DNA from: Clostridia bacterium
GTDB lineage: Bacteria; Bacillota; Clostridia; Christensenellales; Borkfalkiaceae
DNA: 64,000 bases
Assembly (NCBI GenBank): GCA_017558825.1
Contig: JAFYTO010000011.1
Location: forward strand, 62,001 to 126,000
Direction: 5' to 3'
Shown here: positions 32,365 to 42,342 of the stretch, in pieces
Layout of the letters: every line of letters begins with the position of its first letter
Position numbering within the stretch: position 1 is the first letter of the stretch
The notes under the pieces: model-generated
The model's database searches: none
Seen by the model: only the letters and a program-made list of their open reading frames with translations
What the model was told of the DNA's origin: nothing
Translations under genes and position numbers: made by a program

Positions 32365-33864
32365 ATGGATATAAAAAATATTGTAAATTGTTTTGAAGCA
32401 AACGGAATTGTTTATCCACGTGAGTTTATTACTATTGAAAAGGACGGTTGTGACAAGGTTTTTGAAGACGTATATAAGAAAACCCTTAAAAGAATAGATG
32501 CTCTAGTTAGATTTGGAAGCAATAATGGTTTTAATGCCGACCTTAAAACAGGAATAGCAAAATTGGTTAAAATAATGTGCACTATTAGCAAAGAAAAACG
32601 TGTTAAGTTGCACGATAAGTTTTTAGCAGAATCAAATAAAATCTATAGCGAAATGGGGAATAGTATGAAAGAAGTAAATGTCCAATTTGATATGGTAGGA
32701 AAAGTAAACACCTATATTGAAAAATACAAGCTAGGCATGGAAGTGCTTTTAGATATGGATGTGGCCTCAGACCGTAAGACGGTATTACATAAAGGCATAG
32801 AAAAATGCAAGCAAATGCAAAGTATATTAGCTGATGTTATGAATAATTCTACGGCATCAGCCTTAGAGCAAGCAAAAGAAATTATTAAAGAATTGCAAGC
32901 ATGGGCAGATATCGTTGCTAACAAGATGCATGATGATGCAGATTTAATTCATTTAGACAAAGCTATTGCAATTTCAAAACAATGGAAAAACAATAGAGAA
33001 GTTGTAAAAGCAGGAATGTTTGGAAAAACCAATAAGGTTGCAGACATTAAGGAACTCGAATTTTTAGAAGACAATCTTTCTATGATTGGCAAAAGTAGAG
33101 ATGCTACTAGAGAAATTGGCATCTTTATGCAAAATCTTAAAGAATACAAAGAACAAGTTGTAGGCAATGGTCCAGAAAAAATAAAAGAAGAAATAGAGCT
33201 TAAAAAAGAAGAAAGCTCTAAACTTAAAGCAAAAAAAGATGATTTAGTTGTACAGTTCCAAAACGGCGAAATTTCGAAAATGGATTTATATGAAGAATGT
33301 ATGGATATAGATAATGAAATGGCGGACGTTAAGGAAGATATTGAAGACCTTCAATATAAATATAACAATGATAAAGAGGCCTATAGGCTTACAAAAAAAG
33401 TTCTTGACAATTTAAATTCTATTAACAGTCAAGTTTTAGAATACAAAGCAGACCCTATATATTTTGGTTTATTGGCTGATGAGCTTGATTTTAGCAAGTT
33501 AACTAGAGTGATGCGCGGGGCTGGAAATACGGAAGACGTAGACTATATTTTTGACGTTCAAAGTATTTTGGATAGAGTTAAAGATAGAAGGCGTAAAATT
33601 GAAAGAGAAATGACAGACGCTATTAGAAAGAGACACGAGGCTAGAAATGCTGAGCGCAGACAAGAAAGGCAAGCTCGCTTATCAGCGCAAATGAATGGTC
33701 GTGAAAACGAAAGAAGCGAAACTGAAGCAATGGCAGAAGATTACATAAATCAACTTCTTGGACAGACAAAAGCTACTGAAAACACTGAAAATGATAGTGT
33801 TAAAAAGAAGGAAGATATAGCAGAAGAGAATACAAGAATCGCATTAGGCGATGATGAATTATAA
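32365..33864 (+). CDS. coiled-coil protein (operon gene 6)
   Basis: The ~499-residue product is almost wholly alpha-helical. Strong coiled-coil character is seen at ~270-350 (EEIELKKEESSKLKAKKDDL and following) and ~415-455, a very basic helix (RKIEREMTDAIRKRHEARNA) followed by an acidic, low-complexity tail ending in GDDEL. There are no Cys clusters, no membrane segment and no enzyme motif. The basic-helix-plus-acidic-tail pattern recalls PspA/ESCRT-III-like proteins in general shape only; I do not claim homology. ATG 32365 is preferred, 9 nt after GGGAG; an ATG at 32356 in the same frame is too close to that site. It overlaps the end of gene 5 closely and is 8 nt from gene 7. Confidence 0.6.
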   Translation: MDIKNIVNCFEANGIVYPREFITIEKDGCDKVFEDVYKKTLKRIDALVRFGSNNGFNADLKTGIAKLVKIMCTISKEKRVKLHDKFLAESNKIYSEMGNSMKEVNVQFDMVGKVNTYIEKYKLGMEVLLDMDVASDRKTVLHKGIEKCKQMQSILADVMNNSTASALEQAKEIIKELQAWADIVANKMHDDADLIHLDKAIAISKQWKNNREVVKAGMFGKTNKVADIKELEFLEDNLSMIGKSRDATREIGIFMQNLKEYKEQVVGNGPEKIKEEIELKKEESSKLKAKKDDLVVQFQNGEISKMDLYEECMDIDNEMADVKEDIEDLQYKYNNDKEAYRLTKKVLDNLNSINSQVLEYKADPIYFGLLADELDFSKLTRVMRGAGNTEDVDYIFDVQSILDRVKDRRRKIEREMTDAIRKRHEARNAERRQERQARLSAQMNGRENERSETEAMAEDYINQLLGQTKATENTENDSVKKKEDIAEENTRIALGDDEL

Positions 33865-33872
33865 TAGTAAAA

Positions 33873-35828
33873 ATGATTATTCCTGAGGCAATAGACTACG
33901 TTAATACTTTATATTATAAAAGCATAGATGTTCAAACTCTTAGTGAAGGGGTTGAAATTTTGCAAGACATATTAACAAATAAGCAACCACGTGCAAATTT
34001 TAAAAAAAATGCGGAAGCTCTTTTATATCGTCTTACAGCTAAAATCCTTGCCTTAAAATATTTTGATGAAGGGTATTTAGAGGAAGATTATATTATACTT
34101 AAACAGCAAATTGCCGAATTTATTGTTAAGGTTGAGCAAGAAGGGTATTTAAAAACAGTTACGTTATTAAAAAATCTTTTAGAAGTTGCTGAAAGTGTAC
34201 ATTCGGTAATGGATGGCTTAGATGCTGAAATTTGTCGCATGCAAGATGAAAATGGAAACCCTACAACCTCCGACCAAATAGAGATTGAAAAATTTGCAAT
34301 TTATTTTAGAAGCAAAGCAGAAGCATTGTCTAACGTAAAAGACACGGCAACGCTTTTTGGCGAAAACGTGGCCATGAAAGATATTAAGGCCTGTGCCATA
34401 AAAGACGTTTTAGACGTTGCTATATGGGCTGAAAATATATTAAAAGCTTCTACTTCAATGGAAAAAGAGAAATTCTTTAACGAGAATTTGCAGTTGCTTG
34501 AAGAACAAGATGGGCTTAAAATTTTTAAATATTATCCTCCTATTTTAGAAAAGGAGAAAAATGCATCTAAAGTAACGGTTATTATGTCTCCGTTTATAGA
34601 TGAAGTTATTTTGTATGCTCGTGCTTATGAAAAAGAAAGGGGTATTAGTTTTTCAATAATTAACGCTTCTGCATTTATAGGTAAAGCAGATAGTTTTATT
34701 AAGGAAGTATTTGATAGCTTAGGCGAAAAAAATTCGAATATTATAATCACTGGAATTCACTTTTACAATTATCAAAACAAAAGTGCGTTAGTAGAAAACG
34801 TTTTATATTATTCAAAACAGTTTGGCGAAGTGTTTTTAATTGATGAATACGGCGATAGAAGTATTTACGATTTTGCGTACGATATAATAAAACAAAAAGA
34901 AGATTTATCTTATAGTGATATTTCATATAGATATTTAACTATGCCAAACTACAATTTTGTTGTTTCCGAAATGGAAGAGATTGGCATGATAAACGCTTCC
35001 GAATATGCTTATATAAAAAATAAAATGGCGTTTATGGGTTACGTTGGGCTCAACGTTGCGTATTCTTTATTTATGCAAGAAAGGCAATGGAAAGATGATG
35101 TTATAGATATTTCTAGGCGCCACGAGGCTGAATGTCAAACATATCTAAGAAGAATACCATCACAACAACAATTTATTGACGTAGGTTGGAAGCATTTAGA
35201 GCTTAGTTATAACGCTCGCTCAAGAAAAGAGAATTTTGATTACGATTCTATAAAAGACGTTAATATTAACAATATTAAAAAAATACTATCTTCTTCAAGC
35301 ACTCTTTTTGCAAAATGTGGACTTATAGTAAAATATTGCGTTTTGGCCGGAGATGACGTTTCTTCTTGGGAAAGAGTTGAAAAGGGAGTAAAAGAGGGGC
35401 GAATTAATAATGCAACGAAGTTAGTAGCGCATCTTTTAGATTGCGAAAATGAGCCTGAAGTAAAAATAATTTCATTGGACGAGTGGGAATCAAAAGGCGC
35501 AGGAGCTCTTTGTTGCGATGGCGGAAAACGCATATTATACAGGGAAGATTGTTGTAATGACGTTGCTTGGTTAATGGATGCCATTTGCCACGAATGTTAT
35601 CACTCGTTTCAACACACTTTACAACATAGAGGCTGGCAAAAATGGCATTGGATGGAGCTTGGCGTAACAGAATATCGCGTTCCTGAATGGGACTATAATT
35701 TTGGTAAATACAAATCAGCAGGGTCGCAAGCGTACGCTATACAAGTTGTAGAAAGCGATGCTAGAACATTTGCAAACGACTGTCTTATGCAAGGAGAAGA
35801 GAGTTGGCAAACTGTTGATTGGGAGTAG
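33873..35828 (+). CDS. HExxH zincin-like protein (operon gene 7)
   Basis: In the 651-residue product the C-terminal ~100 residues look like a zinc metallopeptidase: ICHECYHSFQHTL, with His573, Glu574 and His577 as HExxH, then VVESDARTFAND, where Glu627 would be the third ligand. This ESDAR-like glutamate ~50 residues downstream resembles the E..A..FA pattern of ImmA/IrrE-like zincins. The preceding ~530 residues are unassigned: a helical N-terminus and an alpha/beta middle region with VTVIMSPFIDEVILYARAYE and NIIITGIHFYNY. If active, it could cleave a repressor or a phage or host protein to trigger the system. The stop lies 2 nt before the preferred start of gene 8. Confidence 0.65.
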   Translation: MIIPEAIDYVNTLYYKSIDVQTLSEGVEILQDILTNKQPRANFKKNAEALLYRLTAKILALKYFDEGYLEEDYIILKQQIAEFIVKVEQEGYLKTVTLLKNLLEVAESVHSVMDGLDAEICRMQDENGNPTTSDQIEIEKFAIYFRSKAEALSNVKDTATLFGENVAMKDIKACAIKDVLDVAIWAENILKASTSMEKEKFFNENLQLLEEQDGLKIFKYYPPILEKEKNASKVTVIMSPFIDEVILYARAYEKERGISFSIINASAFIGKADSFIKEVFDSLGEKNSNIIITGIHFYNYQNKSALVENVLYYSKQFGEVFLIDEYGDRSIYDFAYDIIKQKEDLSYSDISYRYLTMPNYNFVVSEMEEIGMINASEYAYIKNKMAFMGYVGLNVAYSLFMQERQWKDDVIDISRRHEAECQTYLRRIPSQQQFIDVGWKHLELSYNARSRKENFDYDSIKDVNINNIKKILSSSSTLFAKCGLIVKYCVLAGDDVSSWERVEKGVKEGRINNATKLVAHLLDCENEPEVKIISLDEWESKGAGALCCDGGKRILYREDCCNDVAWLMDAICHECYHSFQHTLQHRGWQKWHWMELGVTEYRVPEWDYNFGKYKSAGSQAYAIQVVESDARTFANDCLMQGEESWQTVDWE

Positions 35829-35830
35829 GC

Positions 35831-38800
35831 ATGAATAAAATTAGTGAAAATATAGAGGCGTTTACAATAGACCTTTTACATATAAACGATATTTCAAGCA
35901 ATAAACTGATTGATTTATATGCTGGAGATTTAAGTAAAACCTTTTTTATTTCTCACCCAACAAGAGATAATTTAAGTAAATACGTTTTAGAAATTATTTC
36001 TGCCAGAATAGGAAAAGTGGGAAATACCGTATTATTGCAAAGTGCAATTGCAAATAAAAGTGAGCAAATTTTAGGTAAAGATATAAATGATTTAGCTTGG
36101 CAAGATGCTAAAGGCAATACTGATGCCGTTGCACTTCATAAATACATTGAAAACGTATATAAAGAGTTAGACCTTAGGGGAAACAATCCATTATTTTTTA
36201 GCGTGGGCGCAATAACGTGGAAAGTTGCTAGCAAAGAATATTCCATTAAAGAAGTTACATCTCCACTTTTACTTTTTCCTATAAAATTTATTCGCTCCAC
36301 AAGCAAAACAACTCCAATTTATATAGAATTTGTTTGTGATGACATCTATATAAATCCTTGTTTTTTGGCGGTCTTGCGACAAATGGCAGGAGATAAAATT
36401 GTTGAAGATTTTCCACATCCCAACCAAAGCGTGTGCGACGTAGATTGCCCTATTAACATTGATTATTTAGGCAATGGCGAAGCATATTTTGCAAAGGTGG
36501 AGGAGTACGTTAGTTCGCAATGTAGATCAGATATTAGTAGTGATACTACGTTTAAATTTGATAAAAATATTGTTGCAATATCTCAATATAATCACGATGA
36601 ATTGTGTATGTATTATGATATAAAGCGCAATAAAGAAAAGATATATTCTCACCCTCTTATAAATAGAATTTTTAGCAAGGGTGAGCCTTACCAAGAAGTT
36701 GATTATTCAAAAACAATACCTCAGTTTATAATGCCTAGAGATAGCGTTCAAGAACGTATTGTTAAAAGGGTTGTTGCAGGGCAGTCTTTAATAGTTAAAG
36801 GCCCTCCAGGAACGGGTAAAACGGTTACTATTACTAACTTAATAGCTTCCTTATTAGCGCAAAATAAAAAAATTCTTTTGTCATCTCAAAAGTCTGCGGC
36901 TATGTTTGAAGTGTATGCTAAATTGCCACCGTCTATTCGCAAGTTTGTAATGCTTTTAGATAGTGAAACAGAGGCTCAAGCTTCAAAACTTAACGTTGTT
37001 GATGTAAAAAAAGAATTCAATCAACTTTTAAGCGATAGAAAAAATCACACTTTTTCGGCTGACAAATACGATGATTATGAATGTGGCAATAGGGAAATTG
37101 CTTCTACTATTGCAACTATAAAAAACTACCGAGAACTTATGTTTGACAACAAAGATGTTGTGGGCAGGAGTTATTATTCGGCGTTAGACACTATATGTAA
37201 ATATGATATAGACCCAATCTTGTTTATGAATTCTAATGATGCCTGCAATATGACGTCTAAAGAATTTTCATATTATGCAAATTTGGTAAACGAGGCTGGC
37301 GAATGGCTTGATAAGGCAGCTTTAGACCACGAACTTATAAAAAGTCCTTGGTATCCAATAAACGGCAGTTTAGACGGCGTAGAAATTGAGAAGGTTGTTG
37401 AATATAACGGCAAGCTTTCTAATGCTATAAGTGAACTTGTTGCCGAATGTGAAGGCGTTGAAGGCTTACAGAGTAAATGGTATAAAAATATCTCAATTTC
37501 AGTTCTTGATTGCGTTTTAGAACAGCCTTTAGATGAAGGGCTTCTTAAAACCGTTTCAAACATTGATAATGTAGAGTTGTTAAAATCGGTATGCACAGTA
37601 TATGAAGAATATTTAGCAACGCAAAGTGCTTCAACAGAAATTTCAAATCCGCCAGCTGAAGCTATTGAAAAATATGCTAAAGAGTTAGGGTTATGTAGAA
37701 TTGATGGAGATTTAAAAAAGTCGCAATTCCTAACATTCTACGATAATTCAAACGTAATAGAATTGCTATCAGGGAAAAGTCAATTAGAAGCAATTACTAG
37801 CGCCATTAATTTTGTTGAAGATATAGAGGTTAAGAAGAAGGAATGTTTAGATGAATTCTATTCAATTTTTAGCCCCGATATTTCTAAAGAAAATTTATCA
37901 CTTATAGAATGCTCTTTTAAAATATTTAACGCTTACGCTAAAAAAGAGGATTGTATCAAACCAAAGCTTTTAGATTTTAAAACAAAAAAAGCTTATGCGA
38001 TATTAAATAAGTTGGGTTATGGCGAAGAGATTTCATTTAAAGATGTTGTAAAAGGCGTTTGCTTATTTAACAACGTAATAAATTTAGATAAAAATTTAGA
38101 TGGTCTTAAAGCCAAATTATCTTCTCAATTTAAAATAAAATTAAACGCTCAGCAAATTGAAGCGTTATTCAAGTTTGTAGATAGTTGTAAGAAATCCGAA
38201 TTAGATATAGCTAATTGCGTTAAAGATTTTATTGACTGTAAAGATACGATTTTTAATGCAATTAAAGAGTGTAATAGCGATGTTGATTTTACTATTAAAG
38301 ACTTACTTAAAACGTATTTAAAAACAGGAGCGTTTGAAAATCTTGCAGCCGAAACACAACGTTTTGCAGACGCCAATAATATTTTAATAGAAGGCAATAG
38401 CGTTGAAAGTTTTGCAAAAGCCGTATATGGAACAAGCAAAATTTTTGAAAGTTCAGCAGTAGGAAACACTATAGAAGAAGTGCTAAGAAACGGCGGTATA
38501 ATCTATAATGCCAAAAACAAATTAAAGCCTTTACTATTTAAAATAAAAGCATTATTATTGGAATTTGAAAAAAATTGTTTTGCATCATTCTATACTGTCA
38601 AAAACGAAAAATGCTTACTTAAAGAACTAGAACTAATAGTTAAAGAAGGGCAAGATAGAAGTGTGTGCAATGCACTTTGTCAATATTTTAAAGTAGTTAA
38701 ATGTTCACATGAAGCGTGTTCATTAGAACGTTTCTTTAGGCCTTTTGAAACAGGATTAAGGGAAAAAGGCAAATATAGCTATAAAAGTATTTTTGAATTT

Positions 38801-40423
38801 TCAGTCAATTGGCTTGCTGTTGAAAACAAGAAAAACTCTATGGGCGAACTTAGAAACGGCTTAAGAGATAAAATTTCTTACGAGTTAAACGATTGGAAAA
38901 ACGCAATTTCTCAAATTGATAAGGCAACACTTTCTATAATAGAAGATCAATGCATGGCAAAAATTAATTATAATGACCAAGACTTCAATTTTCTTAAAGC
39001 AGAAAAGCAGGGCGGTCAAAGTCTAAGAAGATTTTTTAAGGAAAATGCCAAAGCTATTCTTAAACTTAAAAAATGCTTTATTTTGTCCCCTTCAACTGCA
39101 AGTGTATTTTTTACAAAAGAAGAATTTAATGATTTTGATATCGTTATTGTTGACGAGGCCAGTCAATTAGAACCAACCTCTATTTTGCCTGTACTTTTTA
39201 GGGCCAAACAAGTTGTACTAATTGGAGACGAGTGGCAAATGCCACCAATTAAACACTTTGCTAATCGTGTAGAAAAGCGTATTGTAGATAGTGAGGGAGA
39301 GGTTAAAATACTTAGCCCAAACACTTCGGTGCTTGGTTTGGCACTTGATAATTGTGCTTTTCCTGTAGAGCAGTTCATTTGTCATTACAGAAGTAAGGCG
39401 GAATCATTAATTGCCTTTTCTCAGGAAAAATTTTATCCAAATATGAGAACTTTTCCTGCTAGAGTTCCTAAAGCGGAAGGGTTAGGGTTTAAAGATATTT
39501 ACGTGCCTGACGGATGTTGCGATGGCGGTGTTAACGAAAAAGAAGCTATAGCGGTTGTGAAACAGCTTAAGCTACATTTTGACACTTATTATGATGAAAG
39601 CACCAAATCTTTAAATGGAAGTTCCGTTGGCGTAGTTGCTTTTGGCAAAGAGCAAAAAGACTATATTGAAAGTTTGGTTGCAAAAGATACAGACCTTGCT
39701 TCAAAAATTCAAAAGGCAATTGAAAATTTTGGAGATTTGCCAGAGAAATTAATCTTTTTTAAAACAATTGAAAGTGTTCAAGGTCAAGAGGTTGAGCATC
39801 TTATACTTTCTCTTACTTATGGAAAAAACAAAGAAGGCAAAGTTGTGCAATCGTTTGGCGAGTTAAATAGAGGTTTTAATGAAGACAAGTTAGGGCAATG
39901 TATATTTAACGTTGCCGTTACAAGAGCAAAAAGCTCTATAGCAGTAATCCACTCTATTTTAGCTGAAGAAATTAAATTAGAATCGATTGATTTTATTGGA
40001 AAATACTTATCTATCGTTAACAAGTTTGGCAGTGATGACAATAGAGAACAATGGGTAGGGAAAAAGGTTGATGAAACAACTGGATTTATAAGACAAGTTG
40101 CTAACTTTATAATTGAAAGTGGTGTAGATGAAAAAAGAATAGTAATTGACTATGGCGTAAATCCAACGTCTATAAAAATACCAATAGTTATTCTTTCTGC
40201 AGATTTGACTGAAGCTGAACTTGGATTGTGGTGTGAAACGGAAGTCTTAGAAAATTCTAATTATTTTGATATTAACGTTAGATATGTTGACAGTTTAGTT
40301 GATAGAGGTTGGAATATTCACAAAATATTTATTCACGATTGGGTTGACAACAGCAAATCTGAAAAAGAAGCGCTAAAAAAAATATTAAAAAAATATGTAA
40401 ATATAGAAAACAGTGAGGTGTAA
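35831..40423 (+). CDS. DUF4011/UPF1-like superfamily 1 helicase, 1530 aa (operon gene 8)
   Basis: The N-terminal ~230 residues resemble DUF4011: NNPLFFSVGAITW and TSPLLLFPIKFIRS. An SF1 motor follows: Walker A KGPPGTGKTVTITN (Gly324 onward), DEASQ (1108-1112), LIGDEWQMPP (motif III), TIESVQGQEVEHLILSLTYG (motif V) and FNVAVTRAKSSI (motif VI). Between motifs I and II there are ~780 residues of mostly helical insert, far more than in UPF1 or DNA2. The C-terminus has DRGWNIHKIFIHDW, as found at the end of DUF3320-type helicases. Large helicases of this kind occur in several bacterial defence loci. Preferred ATG at 35831 follows GGGAG; a TTG at 35819 overlapping gene 7 is the alternative. Confidence 0.8.
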   Translation: MNKISENIEAFTIDLLHINDISSNKLIDLYAGDLSKTFFISHPTRDNLSKYVLEIISARIGKVGNTVLLQSAIANKSEQILGKDINDLAWQDAKGNTDAVALHKYIENVYKELDLRGNNPLFFSVGAITWKVASKEYSIKEVTSPLLLFPIKFIRSTSKTTPIYIEFVCDDIYINPCFLAVLRQMAGDKIVEDFPHPNQSVCDVDCPINIDYLGNGEAYFAKVEEYVSSQCRSDISSDTTFKFDKNIVAISQYNHDELCMYYDIKRNKEKIYSHPLINRIFSKGEPYQEVDYSKTIPQFIMPRDSVQERIVKRVVAGQSLIVKGPPGTGKTVTITNLIASLLAQNKKILLSSQKSAAMFEVYAKLPPSIRKFVMLLDSETEAQASKLNVVDVKKEFNQLLSDRKNHTFSADKYDDYECGNREIASTIATIKNYRELMFDNKDVVGRSYYSALDTICKYDIDPILFMNSNDACNMTSKEFSYYANLVNEAGEWLDKAALDHELIKSPWYPINGSLDGVEIEKVVEYNGKLSNAISELVAECEGVEGLQSKWYKNISISVLDCVLEQPLDEGLLKTVSNIDNVELLKSVCTVYEEYLATQSASTEISNPPAEAIEKYAKELGLCRIDGDLKKSQFLTFYDNSNVIELLSGKSQLEAITSAINFVEDIEVKKKECLDEFYSIFSPDISKENLSLIECSFKIFNAYAKKEDCIKPKLLDFKTKKAYAILNKLGYGEEISFKDVVKGVCLFNNVINLDKNLDGLKAKLSSQFKIKLNAQQIEALFKFVDSCKKSELDIANCVKDFIDCKDTIFNAIKECNSDVDFTIKDLLKTYLKTGAFENLAAETQRFADANNILIEGNSVESFAKAVYGTSKIFESSAVGNTIEEVLRNGGIIYNAKNKLKPLLFKIKALLLEFEKNCFASFYTVKNEKCLLKELELIVKEGQDRSVCNALCQYFKVVKCSHEACSLERFFRPFETGLREKGKYSYKSIFEFSVNWLAVENKKNSMGELRNGLRDKISYELNDWKNAISQIDKATLSIIEDQCMAKINYNDQDFNFLKAEKQGGQSLRRFFKENAKAILKLKKCFILSPSTASVFFTKEEFNDFDIVIVDEASQLEPTSILPVLFRAKQVVLIGDEWQMPPIKHFANRVEKRIVDSEGEVKILSPNTSVLGLALDNCAFPVEQFICHYRSKAESLIAFSQEKFYPNMRTFPARVPKAEGLGFKDIYVPDGCCDGGVNEKEAIAVVKQLKLHFDTYYDESTKSLNGSSVGVVAFGKEQKDYIESLVAKDTDLASKIQKAIENFGDLPEKLIFFKTIESVQGQEVEHLILSLTYGKNKEGKVVQSFGELNRGFNEDKLGQCIFNVAVTRAKSSIAVIHSILAEEIKLESIDFIGKYLSIVNKFGSDDNREQWVGKKVDETTGFIRQVANFIIESGVDEKRIVIDYGVNPTSIKIPIVILSADLTEAELGLWCETEVLENSNYFDINVRYVDSLVDRGWNIHKIFIHDWVDNSKSEKEALKKILKKYVNIENSEV

Positions 40424-40424
40424 T

Positions 40425-41123
40425 ATGGCTGATAAAGAAACTAGATTTAGGTCGGACAGTTTAAATTTATTAAACGAAGAAATTGTTGCAGAGCAACAAC
40501 AAAGGGAAAAAGAAAAAATAAGCAAAGCAAGAGAACAAAGTAAAATTGATTTTAGAATCAAGCAAGAACAGTTACTCAATCAGCTTATAGAACTTGAGCA
40601 AGAATATGGCGAAGACTATTATTTAGTGGAAATGCTTTCAACTTTCTATGAGGTTTCCGTTGAAATGGAAAACGTTATGAAGTCAATGGAATCTGTAAAC
40701 ATGGCAATGGAATGTATTACAGAAGCTTTAAGTTTTTTAGATTCCACTATTCAGTTTGACCAAAAATTAATGGAGCAATCTAACAGACAAAGCTATTCTT
40801 TTATTGCGCGTTTTAGATTAAGAATGCAAATGCGTAGAACAAGGAAGAATAATATTGGTAGAATGAAAGCCATGGTAGATGGCCTTATGTTTAAATATAG
40901 AATGATGGACGATATGGTTAAGTCATTAAAGAAATTTGCCCTTACTATGAGCAAGAGCTTTAAAAAGGTTGGCAAAAAGAAAAAGGGCGCCGCCAACGTT
41001 GGTCCAACAGAGGCTCAAAAAAGAATTGCGCAAAGAAAAGCAGAACTTGGAGTTGCCAATAATGCTACTATTACGGAATCTACGGGCACTGATTCTAGTG
41101 GCAATTATGATGACGTATTATAA
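40425..41123 (+). CDS. small coiled-coil protein, 232 aa (operon gene 9)
   Basis: The product is highly charged and helical. Residues ~20-55 (EEIVAEQQQREKEKISKARE) form a coiled coil; a Met-rich helix (~80-115, YEVSVEMENVMKSMESVNMA) and a strongly basic segment (RFRLRMQMRRTRKNN) follow; the C-terminus is a low-complexity, Ser/Thr/Asp tail. It has no enzyme motif. It starts at ATG 40425, 1 nt after the gene 8 stop, and sits directly before the Vps4-like ATPase, which makes it a candidate substrate or adaptor of that ATPase. I find no family name for it. Confidence 0.6.
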   Translation: MADKETRFRSDSLNLLNEEIVAEQQQREKEKISKAREQSKIDFRIKQEQLLNQLIELEQEYGEDYYLVEMLSTFYEVSVEMENVMKSMESVNMAMECITEALSFLDSTIQFDQKLMEQSNRQSYSFIARFRLRMQMRRTRKNNIGRMKAMVDGLMFKYRMMDDMVKSLKKFALTMSKSFKKVGKKKKGAANVGPTEAQKRIAQRKAELGVANNATITESTGTDSSGNYDDVL

Positions 41124-41144
41124 TTTTAATTGTGGAGAAAGCTT

Positions 41145-42332
41145 ATGAGCGGAATAGGAAAGAAAGGGTATGAAAAAACAACTTCAGACAATAAGAGTTT
41201 AGAACAGCTTAAAAAAGAGTTTGATGAGATAATGGCAAAAATACGTACTCTTATTGGGGCGCGTAAAGACAAAAATCAAATGACTCCTGAAGAAAAAAGA
41301 ACTTTAAGAACAGAGTATAATAATGCTGCCAAAATAGCCAAAAAAATATACGAGCGCGCAGAAAATGACGATGCGTTAGAAGAAAAATATAAAGATTTGC
41401 ATAAAAGGTGCTTAGACAAAGCAGAAAGTTATGGATCTATAATGAAAAGAGAAGCTCCAAAAACCACAATGGAAGATATAAAGGGGCAAGAAGACGTTAA
41501 GAACTTAATAAAGTCGTTTGCTTTTATGGCAGACAATCCAGATATTTTAAAATATTATAAAATTCAAGGTGGCTTAGGTCTTTTAATGTACGGAGCGCCT
41601 GGAACAGGTAAAACAATGTTTGCTGAAGCTATTGCTAATAAAATGCAACTTCCACTCTTTGTTGTTACACCAGCAGATATTTTTAAGTCATACGTAGGCG
41701 AATCTGAACAGGCAGTAAAACAACTTTTCCAAGATATTGAAAGTTGTGAAGAGGGCGCAATTCTTTTTGTAGATGAATGTGAATCTATTTTCAGTAAAAG
41801 AACAAACGATACAAAGGATTATAAAGCAGCGGTTACTACAGAATTATTGCAAAGAATGAATGGTTTTGGCGTTGACGGCTCTAAGCGTATTTTAATTGGC
41901 GCAACTAACCGCCCAGACCAAATAGATCCAGCATATTTAAGATATAAAAGATTTTCTCATATGGTGCATATTACTCCACCAGATGCTACGGCAAGGCGTT
42001 CTATTGTAGAAAGCAAATTGAACGGCATTCCTTTAGCAGATGACGTTACTATTGACGATATTATGTTTATGATGAGTAAAGCTCAATCTACTTACGTAGA
42101 CGATTATGGCAAAATGGCGGGAGGAGGCTCTTATTCTTCAGCAGATATATGCGGCATCATTGAAGAAGCATGTCGTCTTGCTCTTGAGAAATTAATGGAA
42201 AAAAATTCTACAACTCCAATTCCTGTAGGCAGAGAAATGTTTGAAAAGGCTATTGCAAAAAATCCGCCAAGTATCAGTAGAGAAGTGCTGGAAACGTATA
42301 ATAAATTTAGAGAATCTATAAACGACAAGTAA
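41145..42332 (+). CDS. Vps4/katanin-like classic AAA ATPase (operon gene 10)
   Basis: The 395-residue protein has ~110 residues of helices at its N-terminus (LEQLKKEFDEIMAKIRTL and onward) followed by one AAA domain: Walker A GAPGTGKT (150-157), pore-loop region DIFKSYVGESE, Walker B ILFVDECES (Asp210, Glu211) and the second region of homology ATNRPDQIDPAYLRYKRF with its arginine fingers. The AAA domain and the helical N-terminus together recall Vps4, spastin or katanin, whose MIT domains bind helical filament proteins; membership in the MIT family itself is not shown. It is the last gene before the operon terminator. Start ATG 41145 follows GTGGAG; a TTG at 41130 is unlikely. Confidence 0.85.
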   Translation: MSGIGKKGYEKTTSDNKSLEQLKKEFDEIMAKIRTLIGARKDKNQMTPEEKRTLRTEYNNAAKIAKKIYERAENDDALEEKYKDLHKRCLDKAESYGSIMKREAPKTTMEDIKGQEDVKNLIKSFAFMADNPDILKYYKIQGGLGLLMYGAPGTGKTMFAEAIANKMQLPLFVVTPADIFKSYVGESEQAVKQLFQDIESCEEGAILFVDECESIFSKRTNDTKDYKAAVTTELLQRMNGFGVDGSKRILIGATNRPDQIDPAYLRYKRFSHMVHITPPDATARRSIVESKLNGIPLADDVTIDDIMFMMSKAQSTYVDDYGKMAGGGSYSSADICGIIEEACRLALEKLMEKNSTTPIPVGREMFEKAIAKNPPSISREVLETYNKFRESINDK

Positions 42333-42342
42333 TAAAGAAATA

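Noticed and set aside
35819-35830. TTG start for the large helicase overlapping the zincin gene
   Set aside because: The ATG at 35831 has a GGGAG site at proper distance; the TTG has none.
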